A stretch of 64,000 bases of DNA from Pedobacter sp. KBW06 (lineage in GTDB: Bacteria; Bacteroidota; Bacteroidia; Sphingobacteriales; Sphingobacteriaceae): contig NZ_QAJL01000005.1 of assembly GCF_003852525.1 (NCBI RefSeq), positions 1 through 64,000 of the forward strand, written 5' to 3'. Each line of letters begins with the position of its first letter. Positions within the stretch are counted from its first letter, which is position 1. The translations under genes were made by a program, and so were the position numbers. The notes beneath the pieces were generated by a model. It was not told where the DNA came from. It saw only the letters and a list, made by a program, of their open reading frames with translations, and made no database searches. Of the stretch, positions 1-9,329 are shown piece after piece.

Positions 1-60
1 CCTTTGGGTTTTCCGGTCGTGCCGGAAGTATAGATGACATAGGCCAGGCTTTCCGGAGTA
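1..60 (-). repeat. Diverged internal repeat: A3 motif of adenylation domain 2
   Basis: Bases 1-60 and 5371-5430 are closely similar. Both encode the A3 motif with flanks (YVIYTSGTTG), once in each adenylation domain of the same synthetase. This is domain duplication within one gene, not a mobile repeat. Confidence 0.8.
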
Positions 61-3000
61 CTGTATTCAGGAAGCGGATCCGTTGATTGAGGACTGTGGT
101 TTTGCGGCAGCACTATTTTTTCTTCAGGCAGCAGGATGGGATAGGCCTGTGTGATGTGCTTTTGAGAAAGCACAATCTGTGCATTGGTATCCGCCAGGAT
201 ATAGTCAATCCTGTGCTGTGGATATGCGGGATCGATGGGTACATATGCGGCACCGGCTTTGAGTACGGCAAGGATGGCGGTAATCATTTCGGTTCCCCTG
301 TCCATACAGATGGGAATGAGGGTGTCCGGGCTTAACGCCTGTCCGCTGAGCTGTACATACTTTTCCCTGATGGTTCTGGCCAGGCAGTTGCTTTTCTGGT
401 CCAGTTCCCGGTACGATAACTGGTTTTCTGCAAAAATCAGCGCAATCTGTTCCGGGCATCGTTTGGCATGTGCGGAGAAAACCGCATGAAGGGTTTCGTT
501 TTGAGGGGCGGGCTGGAGGGCTCCTCCGAAGTCCTGCAGGAGCAGATCATACTCCTCAGCTTTGAGCAGGGAGATGGAACTGTGTTTCCTGGACGGATCA
601 GCAATAACCTGTTCCAGCAGGTGTTGAAAAGTATTGAGGATGTCCTCTGCCGCAGGCTCGTCCAGATAAGCCTGGTCGTACTGCAGTTGTATGATCAGTT
701 CATGGCCTTTTTCAAAGGGAACGACAGCAATCGGATAATCCAGTTTCTCAACGTATCTCCTTAATTTTGCCTGCAGTACGCTTTCCTTGTCTTCAGTTTC
801 GGGATAGTTCTCGAATACAAAGAGCGTATGGAACAGCCGCTGTCCATGTTTCTGGATCTTTGCCAGGTTTGTAAAGCTATGTGTATTGAGCTCTGTAACC
901 TGTTGCTGGATCTGCCTCATCTGTTCGGTTACTGTACTTTCGTTGTCCCATGCTATGGCGAGCGGAAGTGTATTGATGTACAAGCCAACACTTTGCTCGA
1001 TCCCCTCTACAGGCAGTTCTCTTCCCGAAACTGTGGTGCCTACCAGGGTTCTGTCACTGCCGCTGTATACCTGCAGGATTTTATGCCAGAGGAACTGTAC
1101 GACCACATTGATTGTTAAACCTTCTTTTGCGCACAGGTTTTTGACTTTTCTCAGCAATTCAGCGGGAATGGCGATCCTGCTTTCAGCGGAAAGTTCAACC
1201 TGCCGGTAGTTGTCCAGATCTGCCGGTCTGCTGAGCAGTGGGCTGATGTCGTTGGCTTCGTCCAGATTTGCCAGGGCTTTTTCCCAATAAGCATCTGCCC
1301 ATTGCCGCTGTTCCTGGATGTATTGTTGTGCCAGCAGGTAGGAGCTGTCTTCTGATGAAGGAACGTGCTTACCTTCTTTAATCAGTTGATATTGCTGATG
1401 TACAAATGTTAAGAGTACATTGCCACTCCATCCATCCATGATCGCATGATGTTCCGTCTTGATAACCGTATATAGGTTGTCGGACTGTTTGATGATCATT
1501 AACCTGAGCAGGGTAGGACTGGCCAGGTCAAAGGCTTGTGCCCTGTCTGTTGCGAGGATCTCTTCTATGCGCTCATCCCTTTCGGATGGCGAAAGCTGGG
1601 AAAGATCATGTAAAGTATATTTCAGCAGGCCATTTTTGTAGACCACCTGGATGGTGCCCTCCTGCCAGTCGAATGCTGTTCTCAGGATCGGGTAACGGTC
1701 GAGGGCGGTTTTCCATGCCGCTGTGTAGGCGGGAATATCCAGCTGCTGCTGGTAATCGTACAAGACCTGGACCATATAGGCATCATCGCCGGGCTGAGTC
1801 AGTGCATGATAGATGAAGCCTTGCTGCAGACTGTTGGCCGGAAATATGTGCGTGATGGAGTTCTGCGCTTTGACAGCAGCTGTCTGCAGGCTATCCAGTT
1901 GTGGCTGACTGAGCTGCAGGTCAGGAAAATCAGCTGGGGTAAAGCCGGGGCCTTCCAGTTGAATTTTCTCTATGCAATGGTGAACTGTTTCTTTTAGTCG
2001 TTGCTGTAAGTGGTTGTTTATTTGATTCGTATAGTCTTCTCCCAGTTTTGTGGTAATGGAGAAACGGAGTTTTCCTCCGGTCACCATCGCGCTGATGTCA
2101 ATCAGAAGATCATCAGTATTGTCGGGGTGTACATCAAGCAGATTTCCTTCGCCGGTGATCTGCCAGTTACCATCCGGTTTATCGAATTGTCCGAGATAAT
2201 TGAACCTTAGGGGGGGCAGTTTCCCCTGGTGTCCGGTAAATGCGCCGTAGCCGATTCCTCTGTTTGGAATGGCCCTGAGCATCTCCTTTATTGCTGGAAT
2301 GGTCTGCAGAATTGAAGCTTCGGTTTTAATCCTGACCGGGAACAGAGAGGTGAACCATCCCAGGGTTCTTCCATGGTCAATGCCGGGATCCAGGGCTTCT
2401 CTTCCATGACCTTCCAGAGTAATGGTATGGATGTCTTTCCCGTCTGTATCTTTAAGGGCAAAAGCCAGTGCTGTCATCAGCAGGTCGTTGACCTGGGTAT
2501 TGTAGGCAGCGGGTGCTTTTTGCAGCAGACGCTGTGTTGTATCCGGATCCAGTTCAAAGGAAGCTGAAAAGGCTTTCTGCTCCATCTCCGGATGGGAAGT
2601 CAGCTCAGGAATCAGTGTATTCCAATAGATTTCCTCGTTGGGAAACCGGCTGCTGTAACCTTCCATATATTGTACCCACTGCCGGTAACTGCTGCCTTTT
2701 TGCGGAAGTTTTTTGCCTTTATAAAGTGTGCTGAGGTCTTCGGCCAGGATGCGCCAGCTGACCGTATCTACAATCATATGGTGCAGGGCGATGTAAACGC
2801 GTGCCGAACCGTCGGCATACCCGGACAGGTATCCCATACGGAAGAGGGGACCGCTGGTCAGGTCAAAATCATTTTGCCAAAGGGAGAGACTCTGTTCGAT
2901 CTGCGTTTCCGTAAGCCCCCTGACATCCAGGGCTTTCAGTTCCGGGATCTCCATATCGGACAGGTAGGACTGTTGCCATTCCGTTCCGGATACGGTAAAT

Positions 3001-5939
3001 CTTGCCCTGAGCATGTCATGGTGGCCGACCAGTGCTTCCAGAGCCTGTTCCAGCTGCCGGATGTCAAGTACATCGGTCCTGATCAAAAAACTCTGGTTCC
3101 AGTGGTGGAATGCCGGCAGCTGTCCTTTTTTTATACAATGAACGAACCATTGTTGTATCGGCAGGAGGCCAAAGGTACCGGAAAGCAGCCCTTGTTCGGA
3201 TTTCAGGGCTACCTGATTTCGGTTGTGACGGAGGTGTTTCTCCAGTTTTTCTACTGTCCTGCAGGAGAAAATATCCTTTACCCCGCAATTGAATCCCATC
3301 TGTCTGACCCGGTTGGCGGCCTGTATGCTGAGGATAGAGTCGCCTCCGATCCGGAAGAAATCATCATCGATACTGACGCGTTTCAGTCCGAGTACTTCCT
3401 GCCAGATTGTACAGATCGCCGCCTGCGTTTCGTTTTGCGGGGAGAGGTAATCTGCTTCATCTGAGCCCATATCAGGATCAGGGAATGCCTTTTTATCCAG
3501 TTTACCGTTGGAGGTGAGGGGGAAGTTTTCCATCTGCACCAGCGCTGCCGGGACCATATACTCTGGCAAAGCCTTTCTGAGCGCAGACAGAATGTCTTCA
3601 TCGCTGAGCTGATTTAGAAAAGGTACGTTATATAAGGCCTGGGTATGAACCTGGTTACTGCCAGGTGTTTGCTGGTGGAGCAGCTTATTGTCTGTTTTTT
3701 TGGAGATCAGTACATCATATCTGTACCTGCTGAGTTCATTTTCATAGCTTCCTTTGCGTTCAGCTACGGTAACCTGCATGTCCGTAAATCTGTTTTGCAG
3801 ACCATTGAAATATGCTGGTGACAGGAGCAGTTCGTTTTCCCTCAGGGAAATTCTGTTTATATCCTGGTCGGTGCCAGCTTTTTCTGCGTAACGGAATTTG
3901 TCGGCGATGAGCTGTTTGTGCAGGTCATAGTTCCTTACATCACCAAGGAATAATGTGCCGTTTTCGCTCAGTTTTTCAAAGGCTTTTAAGAGCACATCTT
4001 CAAAATAGACAATGCCCGGGAAATACTGGCATACCGAATTGATGATGATGGTGTCAAAGCTTTCTTTCAGCGGAATATGGTCAACCTGGTCTGCAGCTAA
4101 ATGGAATAGCCTGACCTCATGTTTTTTGTTTTCCAGATATTTCCTGTGTCTATCGATGACTGCTTTGGAGATGTCCAGACCTGTATATTGATGGACTGTT
4201 TCGAGCAGGGGGTACATCAGTAAGCCGGAGCCGACACCGATTTCCAATATGCTTTTGGGCTTCAGGGAATTGAGGGTATCCAGGATGTCTTTCCTCCATG
4301 CCTGCATTTCGGGTAGGGGGATGGGCTTTCCGGTAACATAGCTGTTCCATCCCGAGAAATCTGCTTCCAGTATTTCCCCTTCATTTTTATTGTATTCTGA
4401 ATCGTAAAGGTCTTCCCAGCTGCCGAGGATCTCCGCATCTCTCTGAACGGAATGTCCCGGGTTTAATACATAATATGCGGCGAGGTATTTAGCGGAATCT
4501 GTAGATCCGGGCCTTTGCCTTGCCATGACGGCCGCTTGTGTGATACCGGGAATCTGTACGAGTGCATGTTCGATCTCTGCCAGTTCAATCCGGTATCCCC
4601 GGATCTTAACCTGATCATCATTTCTTCCTATATATTCAAGGTTTCCGTCCGGAAGCCAGCGTGCGAGGTCACCGGTTTTGTACATTCTGGTGTATCCCAT
4701 TTGCCGGTCGTGATCAGAGGCGAAGGGGTTTTGGATAAAGCGTTGTGCAGTAAGTTCCGGATTGTTGAGATATCCTGTTGCCAGTCCTGCTCCTCCGATG
4801 TGGAGCTCGCCGGCAATGTCTGCTGCTACCGGTTGTCCATCACTGTCCAGGATGTATGCGGTTAAATCGCTGATTGGTTTTCCGATATTTGAGATAGAAG
4901 GCTCATTTTCGGATATTTCTTTGTAGGTGACATGTACAGTTGTTTCTGTGATGCCATACATGTTTATCAGCTTTGTTTGCAGTGCATTATCCCGCTGATA
5001 GGTCCACCATTGCTTCAGCAGGCTTACATTTAAGGCTTCTCCTCCAAAGATGATGTACCGTAAACTCAGGGAAGCACTGTCTGTTCTTTCTGCTGCTATT
5101 TCTGCAAATCTATAAAAAGCGAATGGGGTTTGATTTAAAACCGTGACGCTATGAGCACAGCATAACTGATAAAAACTATCCATATCCCTGGTCTGCTGTT
5201 TGTCTACAACGACCAGTTTGGCTCCATAGAGCAGGGCGCCCCATATTTCCCAAACGCTAAAATCAAATGCATAAGAGTGAAAAAATGTCCAGACATCATG
5301 CGCATCAAATTGAAAAGAAGTACCCGTAGCCTTGAATAACCTGATTACATTATGGTGAGTTTGCATTACCCCTTTGGGATTTCCGGTAGTGCCGGAAGTA
5401 TAGATCACATAGGCAAGGCCTTCGGGTCTACTATAAACTGACCAGTCAAATGGCTCGTCGAAGTCCTTTAATAAGGGTGTTTCCAAATCAACAAAAACAG
5501 TTTTTTGTTCAGGTAACTGAAGCGTGTAGGTTTCGGGGATCCGGGATTGGCTGATGATCAGTTTTGCATCAAGGTCTTTCCATATAAAGTCAATTCTACT
5601 TTGAGGTATTGCCGGGTCAATTGGAACATAGGCTCCCCCTGCTTTTAAAATTGCTAAAATTGCAACGATCATTTCTATTCCCTTTTCCATACAGATGGGA
5701 ATGAGGGTTTCAGGAGGTAGTGGTGTTCCTGTCAGATTTTCGAAGCGTTCTCTGATGAGCATTGCCAGCTGGTTGCTCTTTCGGTTAAGATTAAAGTAAG
5801 AGATTTCTGTGTCGCCGAAAATTAAAGCGATATTTTCAGGTGATTTGGTTGCTTGTTCCTCGAAATGCTGATGTAAAGTCTTGTCTGTTGCAAACATTTT
5901 CTCAATCGTAGTGTAATTATCAGTAATGGGTTTATTCAT
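1..5939 (-). CDS. Nonribosomal peptide synthetase, A-nMT-T-E-C-A..., 3' end outside window
   Basis: Multidomain enzyme that assembles a peptide from amino acids carried on phosphopantetheine arms. The open frame starts at the ATG at 5937-5939 and runs about 1979 codons to the window edge. Order by residue: adenylation domain A1 (about 25-490) with TSGTTGNPKG; an inserted methyltransferase (about 500-745) with LEIGVGSG and GDVRN, as in NRPS N-methyltransferases; the end of A1 with NGKLDK; carrier domain with GGDSI (Ser868); epimerisation domain (about 920-1360) with PIQQWF, HHMIVDTVSW, EGHGRE, RTLGWFT, FNYLGQ; condensation domain (about 1375-1800) with HHAIMDG and VGLYINTLPL; then A2 up to its TSGTTGKPKG. 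The A1 pocket residues read D-F-W-N-I-G-M-V-H-K, the known threonine code. There is no N-terminal condensation domain, so this looks like an initiation module, predicted to load Thr, N-methylate and epimerise it. The product is unknown. Confidence 0.95.
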   Translation of the reverse strand, partial: MNKPITDNYTTIEKMFATDKTLHQHFEEQATKSPENIALIFGDTEISYFNLNRKSNQLAMLIRERFENLTGTPLPPETLIPICMEKGIEMIVAILAILKAGGAYVPIDPAIPQSRIDFIWKDLDAKLIISQSRIPETYTLQLPEQKTVFVDLETPLLKDFDEPFDWSVYSRPEGLAYVIYTSGTTGNPKGVMQTHHNVIRLFKATGTSFQFDAHDVWTFFHSYAFDFSVWEIWGALLYGAKLVVVDKQQTRDMDSFYQLCCAHSVTVLNQTPFAFYRFAEIAAERTDSASLSLRYIIFGGEALNVSLLKQWWTYQRDNALQTKLINMYGITETTVHVTYKEISENEPSISNIGKPISDLTAYILDSDGQPVAADIAGELHIGGAGLATGYLNNPELTAQRFIQNPFASDHDRQMGYTRMYKTGDLARWLPDGNLEYIGRNDDQVKIRGYRIELAEIEHALVQIPGITQAAVMARQRPGSTDSAKYLAAYYVLNPGHSVQRDAEILGSWEDLYDSEYNKNEGEILEADFSGWNSYVTGKPIPLPEMQAWRKDILDTLNSLKPKSILEIGVGSGLLMYPLLETVHQYTGLDISKAVIDRHRKYLENKKHEVRLFHLAADQVDHIPLKESFDTIIINSVCQYFPGIVYFEDVLLKAFEKLSENGTLFLGDVRNYDLHKQLIADKFRYAEKAGTDQDINRISLRENELLLSPAYFNGLQNRFTDMQVTVAERKGSYENELSRYRYDVLISKKTDNKLLHQQTPGSNQVHTQALYNVPFLNQLSDEDILSALRKALPEYMVPAALVQMENFPLTSNGKLDKKAFPDPDMGSDEADYLSPQNETQAAICTIWQEVLGLKRVSIDDDFFRIGGDSILSIQAANRVRQMGFNCGVKDIFSCRTVEKLEKHLRHNRNQVALKSEQGLLSGTFGLLPIQQWFVHCIKKGQLPAFHHWNQSFLIRTDVLDIRQLEQALEALVGHHDMLRARFTVSGTEWQQSYLSDMEIPELKALDVRGLTETQIEQSLSLWQNDFDLTSGPLFRMGYLSGYADGSARVYIALHHMIVDTVSWRILAEDLSTLYKGKKLPQKGSSYRQWVQYMEGYSSRFPNEEIYWNTLIPELTSHPEMEQKAFSASFELDPDTTQRLLQKAPAAYNTQVNDLLMTALAFALKDTDGKDIHTITLEGHGREALDPGIDHGRTLGWFTSLFPVRIKTEASILQTIPAIKEMLRAIPNRGIGYGAFTGHQGKLPPLRFNYLGQFDKPDGNWQITGEGNLLDVHPDNTDDLLIDISAMVTGGKLRFSITTKLGEDYTNQINNHLQQRLKETVHHCIEKIQLEGPGFTPADFPDLQLSQPQLDSLQTAAVKAQNSITHIFPANSLQQGFIYHALTQPGDDAYMVQVLYDYQQQLDIPAYTAAWKTALDRYPILRTAFDWQEGTIQVVYKNGLLKYTLHDLSQLSPSERDERIEEILATDRAQAFDLASPTLLRLMIIKQSDNLYTVIKTEHHAIMDGWSGNVLLTFVHQQYQLIKEGKHVPSSEDSSYLLAQQYIQEQRQWADAYWEKALANLDEANDISPLLSRPADLDNYRQVELSAESRIAIPAELLRKVKNLCAKEGLTINVVVQFLWHKILQVYSGSDRTLVGTTVSGRELPVEGIEQSVGLYINTLPLAIAWDNESTVTEQMRQIQQQVTELNTHSFTNLAKIQKHGQRLFHTLFVFENYPETEDKESVLQAKLRRYVEKLDYPIAVVPFEKGHELIIQLQYDQAYLDEPAAEDILNTFQHLLEQVIADPSRKHSSISLLKAEEYDLLLQDFGGALQPAPQNETLHAVFSAHAKRCPEQIALIFAENQLSYRELDQKSNCLARTIREKYVQLSGQALSPDTLIPICMDRGTEMITAILAVLKAGAAYVPIDPAYPQHRIDYILADTNAQIVLSQKHITQAYPILLPEEKIVLPQNHSPQSTDPLPEYSTPESLAYVIYTSGTTGKPK
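5371..5430 (-). repeat. Diverged internal repeat: A3 motif of adenylation domain 1
   Basis: Partner of the repeat at 1-60. It is the same core motif in the first adenylation domain, differing at scattered bases. Confidence 0.8.
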
Positions 5940-6211
5940 GGCTAATTTCTGTCAATGGATACAAAAGCTCTTCTTTATAGCGGATACATAATTAATAGTC
6001 AAATTGCACACTTATTCAATATCAAGGTTTTTAATCAAAGAATAGATGGGCTCTTTTTTAAAGAGAAAGAACAATAAGACCTCTAAATGCGACTCAAGGA
6101 AAGAATTTTCCCGATATCACTTCAATTGTCTGTGGGTATTACAGACACTAAGTTAATATTTTGAAGTAATTAAATATAATTTATACGATTTGTTTTGTGA
6201 CAGCGCTGCTG

Positions 6212-8014
6212 TTATTTTATCAGGCCTTCTTTTCTCATTAAAAACGTGGCGTTTTTGTTTTTGGCAATCCCGCGTTTTATGGTGTAATCAAACGTGAGCT
6301 GATCAGAATTCAGCTCACTTTCAAAACAATAATTACTAATCTGTTTTGGATATTTATTTTCGAGTTCGCCCAGGGCAAGATCGTGCGTAGCGATTAAACA
6401 CAGGCAATCATATTGTAGAAATTCCTCAATCAGACCAATAGAGCCCAGCAATTTGTCGTCAGAATTGGTTCCTTTCAGGATTTCATCAAGAAGGACTAAC
6501 ATTTTTGTTCCTTCCCGCAGGTTTTTGACTATGGCCGAAAGTCTTTTCAGTTCAGCATAAAAGTAGGAGGTATCCTGACCCAGAGAATCCGTTACACGCA
6601 TGCTGGTATAGACTGTAGTTTTATTACACACTAACTTCGTCGCATAAACCGGAGCACCTGAATAGGCCAGGATCAGATTGATTCCCATAGACCTGAGAAA
6701 AGTACTTTTCCCGGACATATTTGCTCCTGTCAGCACGATCACCTTTTCTTCGGCTGAGGAAGAGAAATTGTTTTTAATGCATTCGTGATCTCTGATCAGG
6801 GGATGGCCCAGGTTTTCTGCTTCAAAAAATATGGTGTCACTAAAGGTGGGGTAGGTGTAATCGGGATTGTTGAATGCGAAATTGGCAAAAGAATTTAGCT
6901 CGTCCATCAAAAAGATACTGTTAAGCCATTGAGGCATATGATCCTTGTGTGTTTGTTTCCAGCGGTCAAGCGCTATGACACAATGGAAGTCGGACAGAAA
7001 AATACCATTTAATACGATGGCCACTAAATCATTCAACCGTTGGTCAAAGAAGCTCATCGTTTTTGATAATGCATTCAGGCTGCTATCGGCATCTTTACCA
7101 TACCTGCGTAATGAAGTTAAAATTTCGGAGCTGAATGTTTGATCGTTGAGGTGTTTGAGCAGCTTTGCATATTTATTCAGGATGTGATGTTTATGGGACA
7201 CAACCGCATGAATCTTGTTGATCTGGCTTCTGTACAATTGCAGAAAGGCCATATTTATCAGAATGGAAACAGGGACAAAAAAATAAGAAATGATTCCGAA
7301 AACCGCCAGTAATAAAAGTATAAGCGTAACTGCGGGAAGTATAAAGCGAAAAGTTGCAATCACCGGGTTGTTTAGCTTGCTGTTTGCGGAATTCAACCAA
7401 AGGTTGAGTTGTAAGATGTCATTGGGCGTTTCGCTGTTTTCCTGGCCTGTCACCATAAATTGCTGCCGGAAATCCTGCAAAGGCATCAGCTCTGCAATCG
7501 CTTTTTGACGCTGTAAAATATGTTGGGTTTGTAAATCCGGATTGCTCAGGTGATCAACAAGCAGCTTTTCTCCGCTGGGCGTGCAGGTGCGGTTAATCAT
7601 TTGAAAAAGCGATCCGGCACCGAAGATGTCCAGATCGTAAGCATAGGCATGATCCTGGGATGAATACAATGAACCTGTTGTTAAAGAAGCGGACTTCCCG
7701 TTTAAAGTAGCACTTTCCTGTTCATTTATGGTTCTTAAACGATGAAAATACTGACGTTTTTTGTTGGTCTTGCCATCGAGAACAACCACGACAAAAAAAG
7801 AGATAAAGGAGAGGGAGGACAAGACTAACCAGTAGGCGGCAGGATATATCGTGAACATCCATATACCCACCAAAGTAAGAATCCCGAGCAGAAGCCTGAA
7901 AGAAGAGATGATTTTACTCTTTCTTTTGAAATGGTTCTCTTCCTGAAGAAAAATGTCCGCACGGTCATTATAATTTTTTACTAAATCTTCCTTAAGCTTG
8001 TCATCAGGATTCAT
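6212..8014 (-). CDS. Membrane-anchored MutS-like ATPase
   Basis: 600 aa. The C-terminal third is a MutS-type ABC ATPase: Walker A GANMSGKST at about residues 425-433, Walker B MLVLLDE at about 503-510 followed by GTNSDDK, and an IATHD switch region. The N-terminal part differs from classical MutS. It has two hydrophobic segments at about 35-80 and two more at about 215-265, so the protein is probably held in the inner membrane. The mismatch-recognition domain of true MutS is not apparent at this length. Proteins of this kind are common in Bacteroidota as MutS-related proteins, and their role is not established. It lies 272 bp upstream of the NRPS on the same strand, and nothing links the two functionally. 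A TAAATTTG -7 element lies close to the start codon. Confidence 0.85.
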   Translation of the reverse strand: MNPDDKLKEDLVKNYNDRADIFLQEENHFKRKSKIISSFRLLLGILTLVGIWMFTIYPAAYWLVLSSLSFISFFVVVVLDGKTNKKRQYFHRLRTINEQESATLNGKSASLTTGSLYSSQDHAYAYDLDIFGAGSLFQMINRTCTPSGEKLLVDHLSNPDLQTQHILQRQKAIAELMPLQDFRQQFMVTGQENSETPNDILQLNLWLNSANSKLNNPVIATFRFILPAVTLILLLLAVFGIISYFFVPVSILINMAFLQLYRSQINKIHAVVSHKHHILNKYAKLLKHLNDQTFSSEILTSLRRYGKDADSSLNALSKTMSFFDQRLNDLVAIVLNGIFLSDFHCVIALDRWKQTHKDHMPQWLNSIFLMDELNSFANFAFNNPDYTYPTFSDTIFFEAENLGHPLIRDHECIKNNFSSSAEEKVIVLTGANMSGKSTFLRSMGINLILAYSGAPVYATKLVCNKTTVYTSMRVTDSLGQDTSYFYAELKRLSAIVKNLREGTKMLVLLDEILKGTNSDDKLLGSIGLIEEFLQYDCLCLIATHDLALGELENKYPKQISNYCFESELNSDQLTFDYTIKRGIAKNKNATFLMRKEGLIK

Positions 8015-8034
8015 GCGTTTTTATTTATCGGGTA

Positions 8035-8042
8035 CAAATTTA
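8035..8042 (-). promoter_or_regulatory. Possible -7 promoter element of the MutS-like gene
   Basis: The minus strand reads TAAATTTG, a perfect match to the Bacteroidota TANNTTTG element, ending about 20 bases before the start codon. I see no TTG at the expected -33 spacing. Confidence 0.4.
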
Positions 8043-8287
8043 TTTTTAAATAGATGTATTTATCTGTTAATAGACCTGTTTTTGTTCTTTGCCTTTGATG
8101 GGTGGAATTTATCGATAAACGGCTTTCGAAACAACAATATTTTTTTTCTCCTAAAATATTTGCTGTGACCGGCGCTTAACCTGTCTGTAAAACAGTTGTT
8201 TATATGTAATGGTTGTGTGTTGAGCTCATGGAGTGTAGAAAACTATCCGGACTATTTTTGAACCAATGGGGGAGCTGAATACATTAT

Positions 8288-8923
8288 TTAAGAGAAGCTT
8301 AAGATCTCTGGCCGGGTAGCGAGCGTTTCACTCATCTCTATCAAATACTTTTTCTTGCCGGATACTTTGAACGTAACCATTAAATGGTTGTTTTCTTTGG
8401 CGATTTCCAAACGTTCTAAAGAAAGGCCTTTTGTGTTTAAAGTATTCTCCAGTTGCTGGATCTGATCATAGTCCGGATCACGAAATGTGACGCTGATGAG
8501 CTGTTCTTTTTGTAACTGAGCAATCATCCGCTCCACCCTGGTCACCATTAACAATACGCCAAGTGTGATGATCGTCAGGCATAAGGCCAATGCATGATAA
8601 CCAATTCCGGTTGTCATTCCAATTGCGGCCGAAGTCCAGATTACAGCGGCAGTGGTCAATCCCCGTACAGAAATTTTGTCTTTAAAAATGACGCCTGCAC
8701 CAATGAAACCGATGCCGGTGATGATATTTGCCGAAATCCGGTCATCAGCCCCGACACCATGACGGGAAACGATGGTAAAAATCGTAGAACCCAGGGAAAT
8801 CAGAATGATGGTACGAAAGCCGGCAGACTTGTTTTTATATTCCCGCTCAAAACCGATTGCGCCACCACATATGATGGAAACAATCATCGCAACCATATCT
8901 TCGAGTTCTACTGTAAAATCCAT
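8288..8923 (-). CDS. MgtC/SapB family membrane protein
   Basis: 211 aa. The N-terminal 125 residues form the MgtC domain: several hydrophobic helices with the conserved GGAIGFEREYKNKSAGFRT stretch, GIGFIGAGVIFK, and RGLTTAAVIW. The C-terminal 75 residues are soluble and fit the ACT-like domain of the longer MgtC proteins. Family members help growth at low magnesium, and some modulate the F-type ATPase. The physiological role here cannot be read from the sequence. It is a single gene with intergenic DNA on both sides. An imperfect inverted repeat (CAAACCG / CGGTTTTG) lies just upstream at about 8956-8978. Confidence 0.9.
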   Translation of the reverse strand: MDFTVELEDMVAMIVSIICGGAIGFEREYKNKSAGFRTIILISLGSTIFTIVSRHGVGADDRISANIITGIGFIGAGVIFKDKISVRGLTTAAVIWTSAAIGMTTGIGYHALALCLTIITLGVLLMVTRVERMIAQLQKEQLISVTFRDPDYDQIQQLENTLNTKGLSLERLEIAKENNHLMVTFKVSGKKKYLIEMSETLATRPEILSFS

Positions 8924-9076
8924 AAATAAATCTGTAAATTATTATTTGTTATTACAAACCGAATTTGTCCGGTTTTGTTTGAGTTAAAGATTTAAACTGC
9001 AGGCAGGCTGACAGGTCAAATTGCAGGAATCAAAGGGCTCATGCCATCAATATCAGTGTTCCTATATTAAAATTCA

Positions 9077-9106
9077 TTAAATCTTCATAATCGGGATATA
9101 GCTTTG
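9077..9106 (+). promoter_or_regulatory. Candidate promoter of a small transcript
   Basis: TAGCTTTG at 9099-9106 matches the TANNTTTG element. The triplet TTA, one change from TTG, sits 19 nt upstream at 9077-9079. No plus-strand gene follows before the hairpin at 9125. Confidence 0.35.
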
Positions 9107-9111
9107 TATCG

Positions 9112-9163
9112 AGAGCGTTAATTTGATAGCCCGTATCCTTAACTGGTGCGGGTTATCCTTTTT
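9112..9163 (+). ncRNA. Candidate small RNA ending in a terminator-like hairpin
   Basis: Stem GATAGCCCG (9125-9133) pairs with CGGGTTATC (9149-9157) with one G-U pair, and CTTTTTAT follows. A promoter-like element ends at 9106, so a transcript of about 50 nt is implied. No known RNA family is recognised. It could also be a chance hairpin. Confidence 0.25.
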
Positions 9164-9329
9164 ATAATTTTATCCTGTGCTTTAAAAAAAAGTCTTTCAG
9201 CGTATCCGAACTGCCAAAGGAGCGTATTATCTTGTACTAATGAAAATCATTTTCTCAACATATGTATATGTTTAGTACAAATTGATGTTTCATATTTGTG
9301 GTATCCTAAACCATTTAAAACTGATTAAA

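Larger units (their letters stand above)
8924..9329. other. Gene-free stretch between the MgtC-like and DUF1801 genes
   Basis: About 400 bp, AT-rich. No credible coding frame. It holds a promoter-like element followed closely by a hairpin with a T-run on the plus strand (9077-9163, listed separately as a possible small RNA), then the upstream region of the DUF1801 gene. Confidence 0.6.

Noticed and set aside
2592..3464. 290-codon plus-strand open frame and many smaller frames at 87-4865
   Set aside because: They lie antisense or out of frame within the NRPS gene, whose minus-strand frame carries all expected domain motifs from 5939 to the edge.
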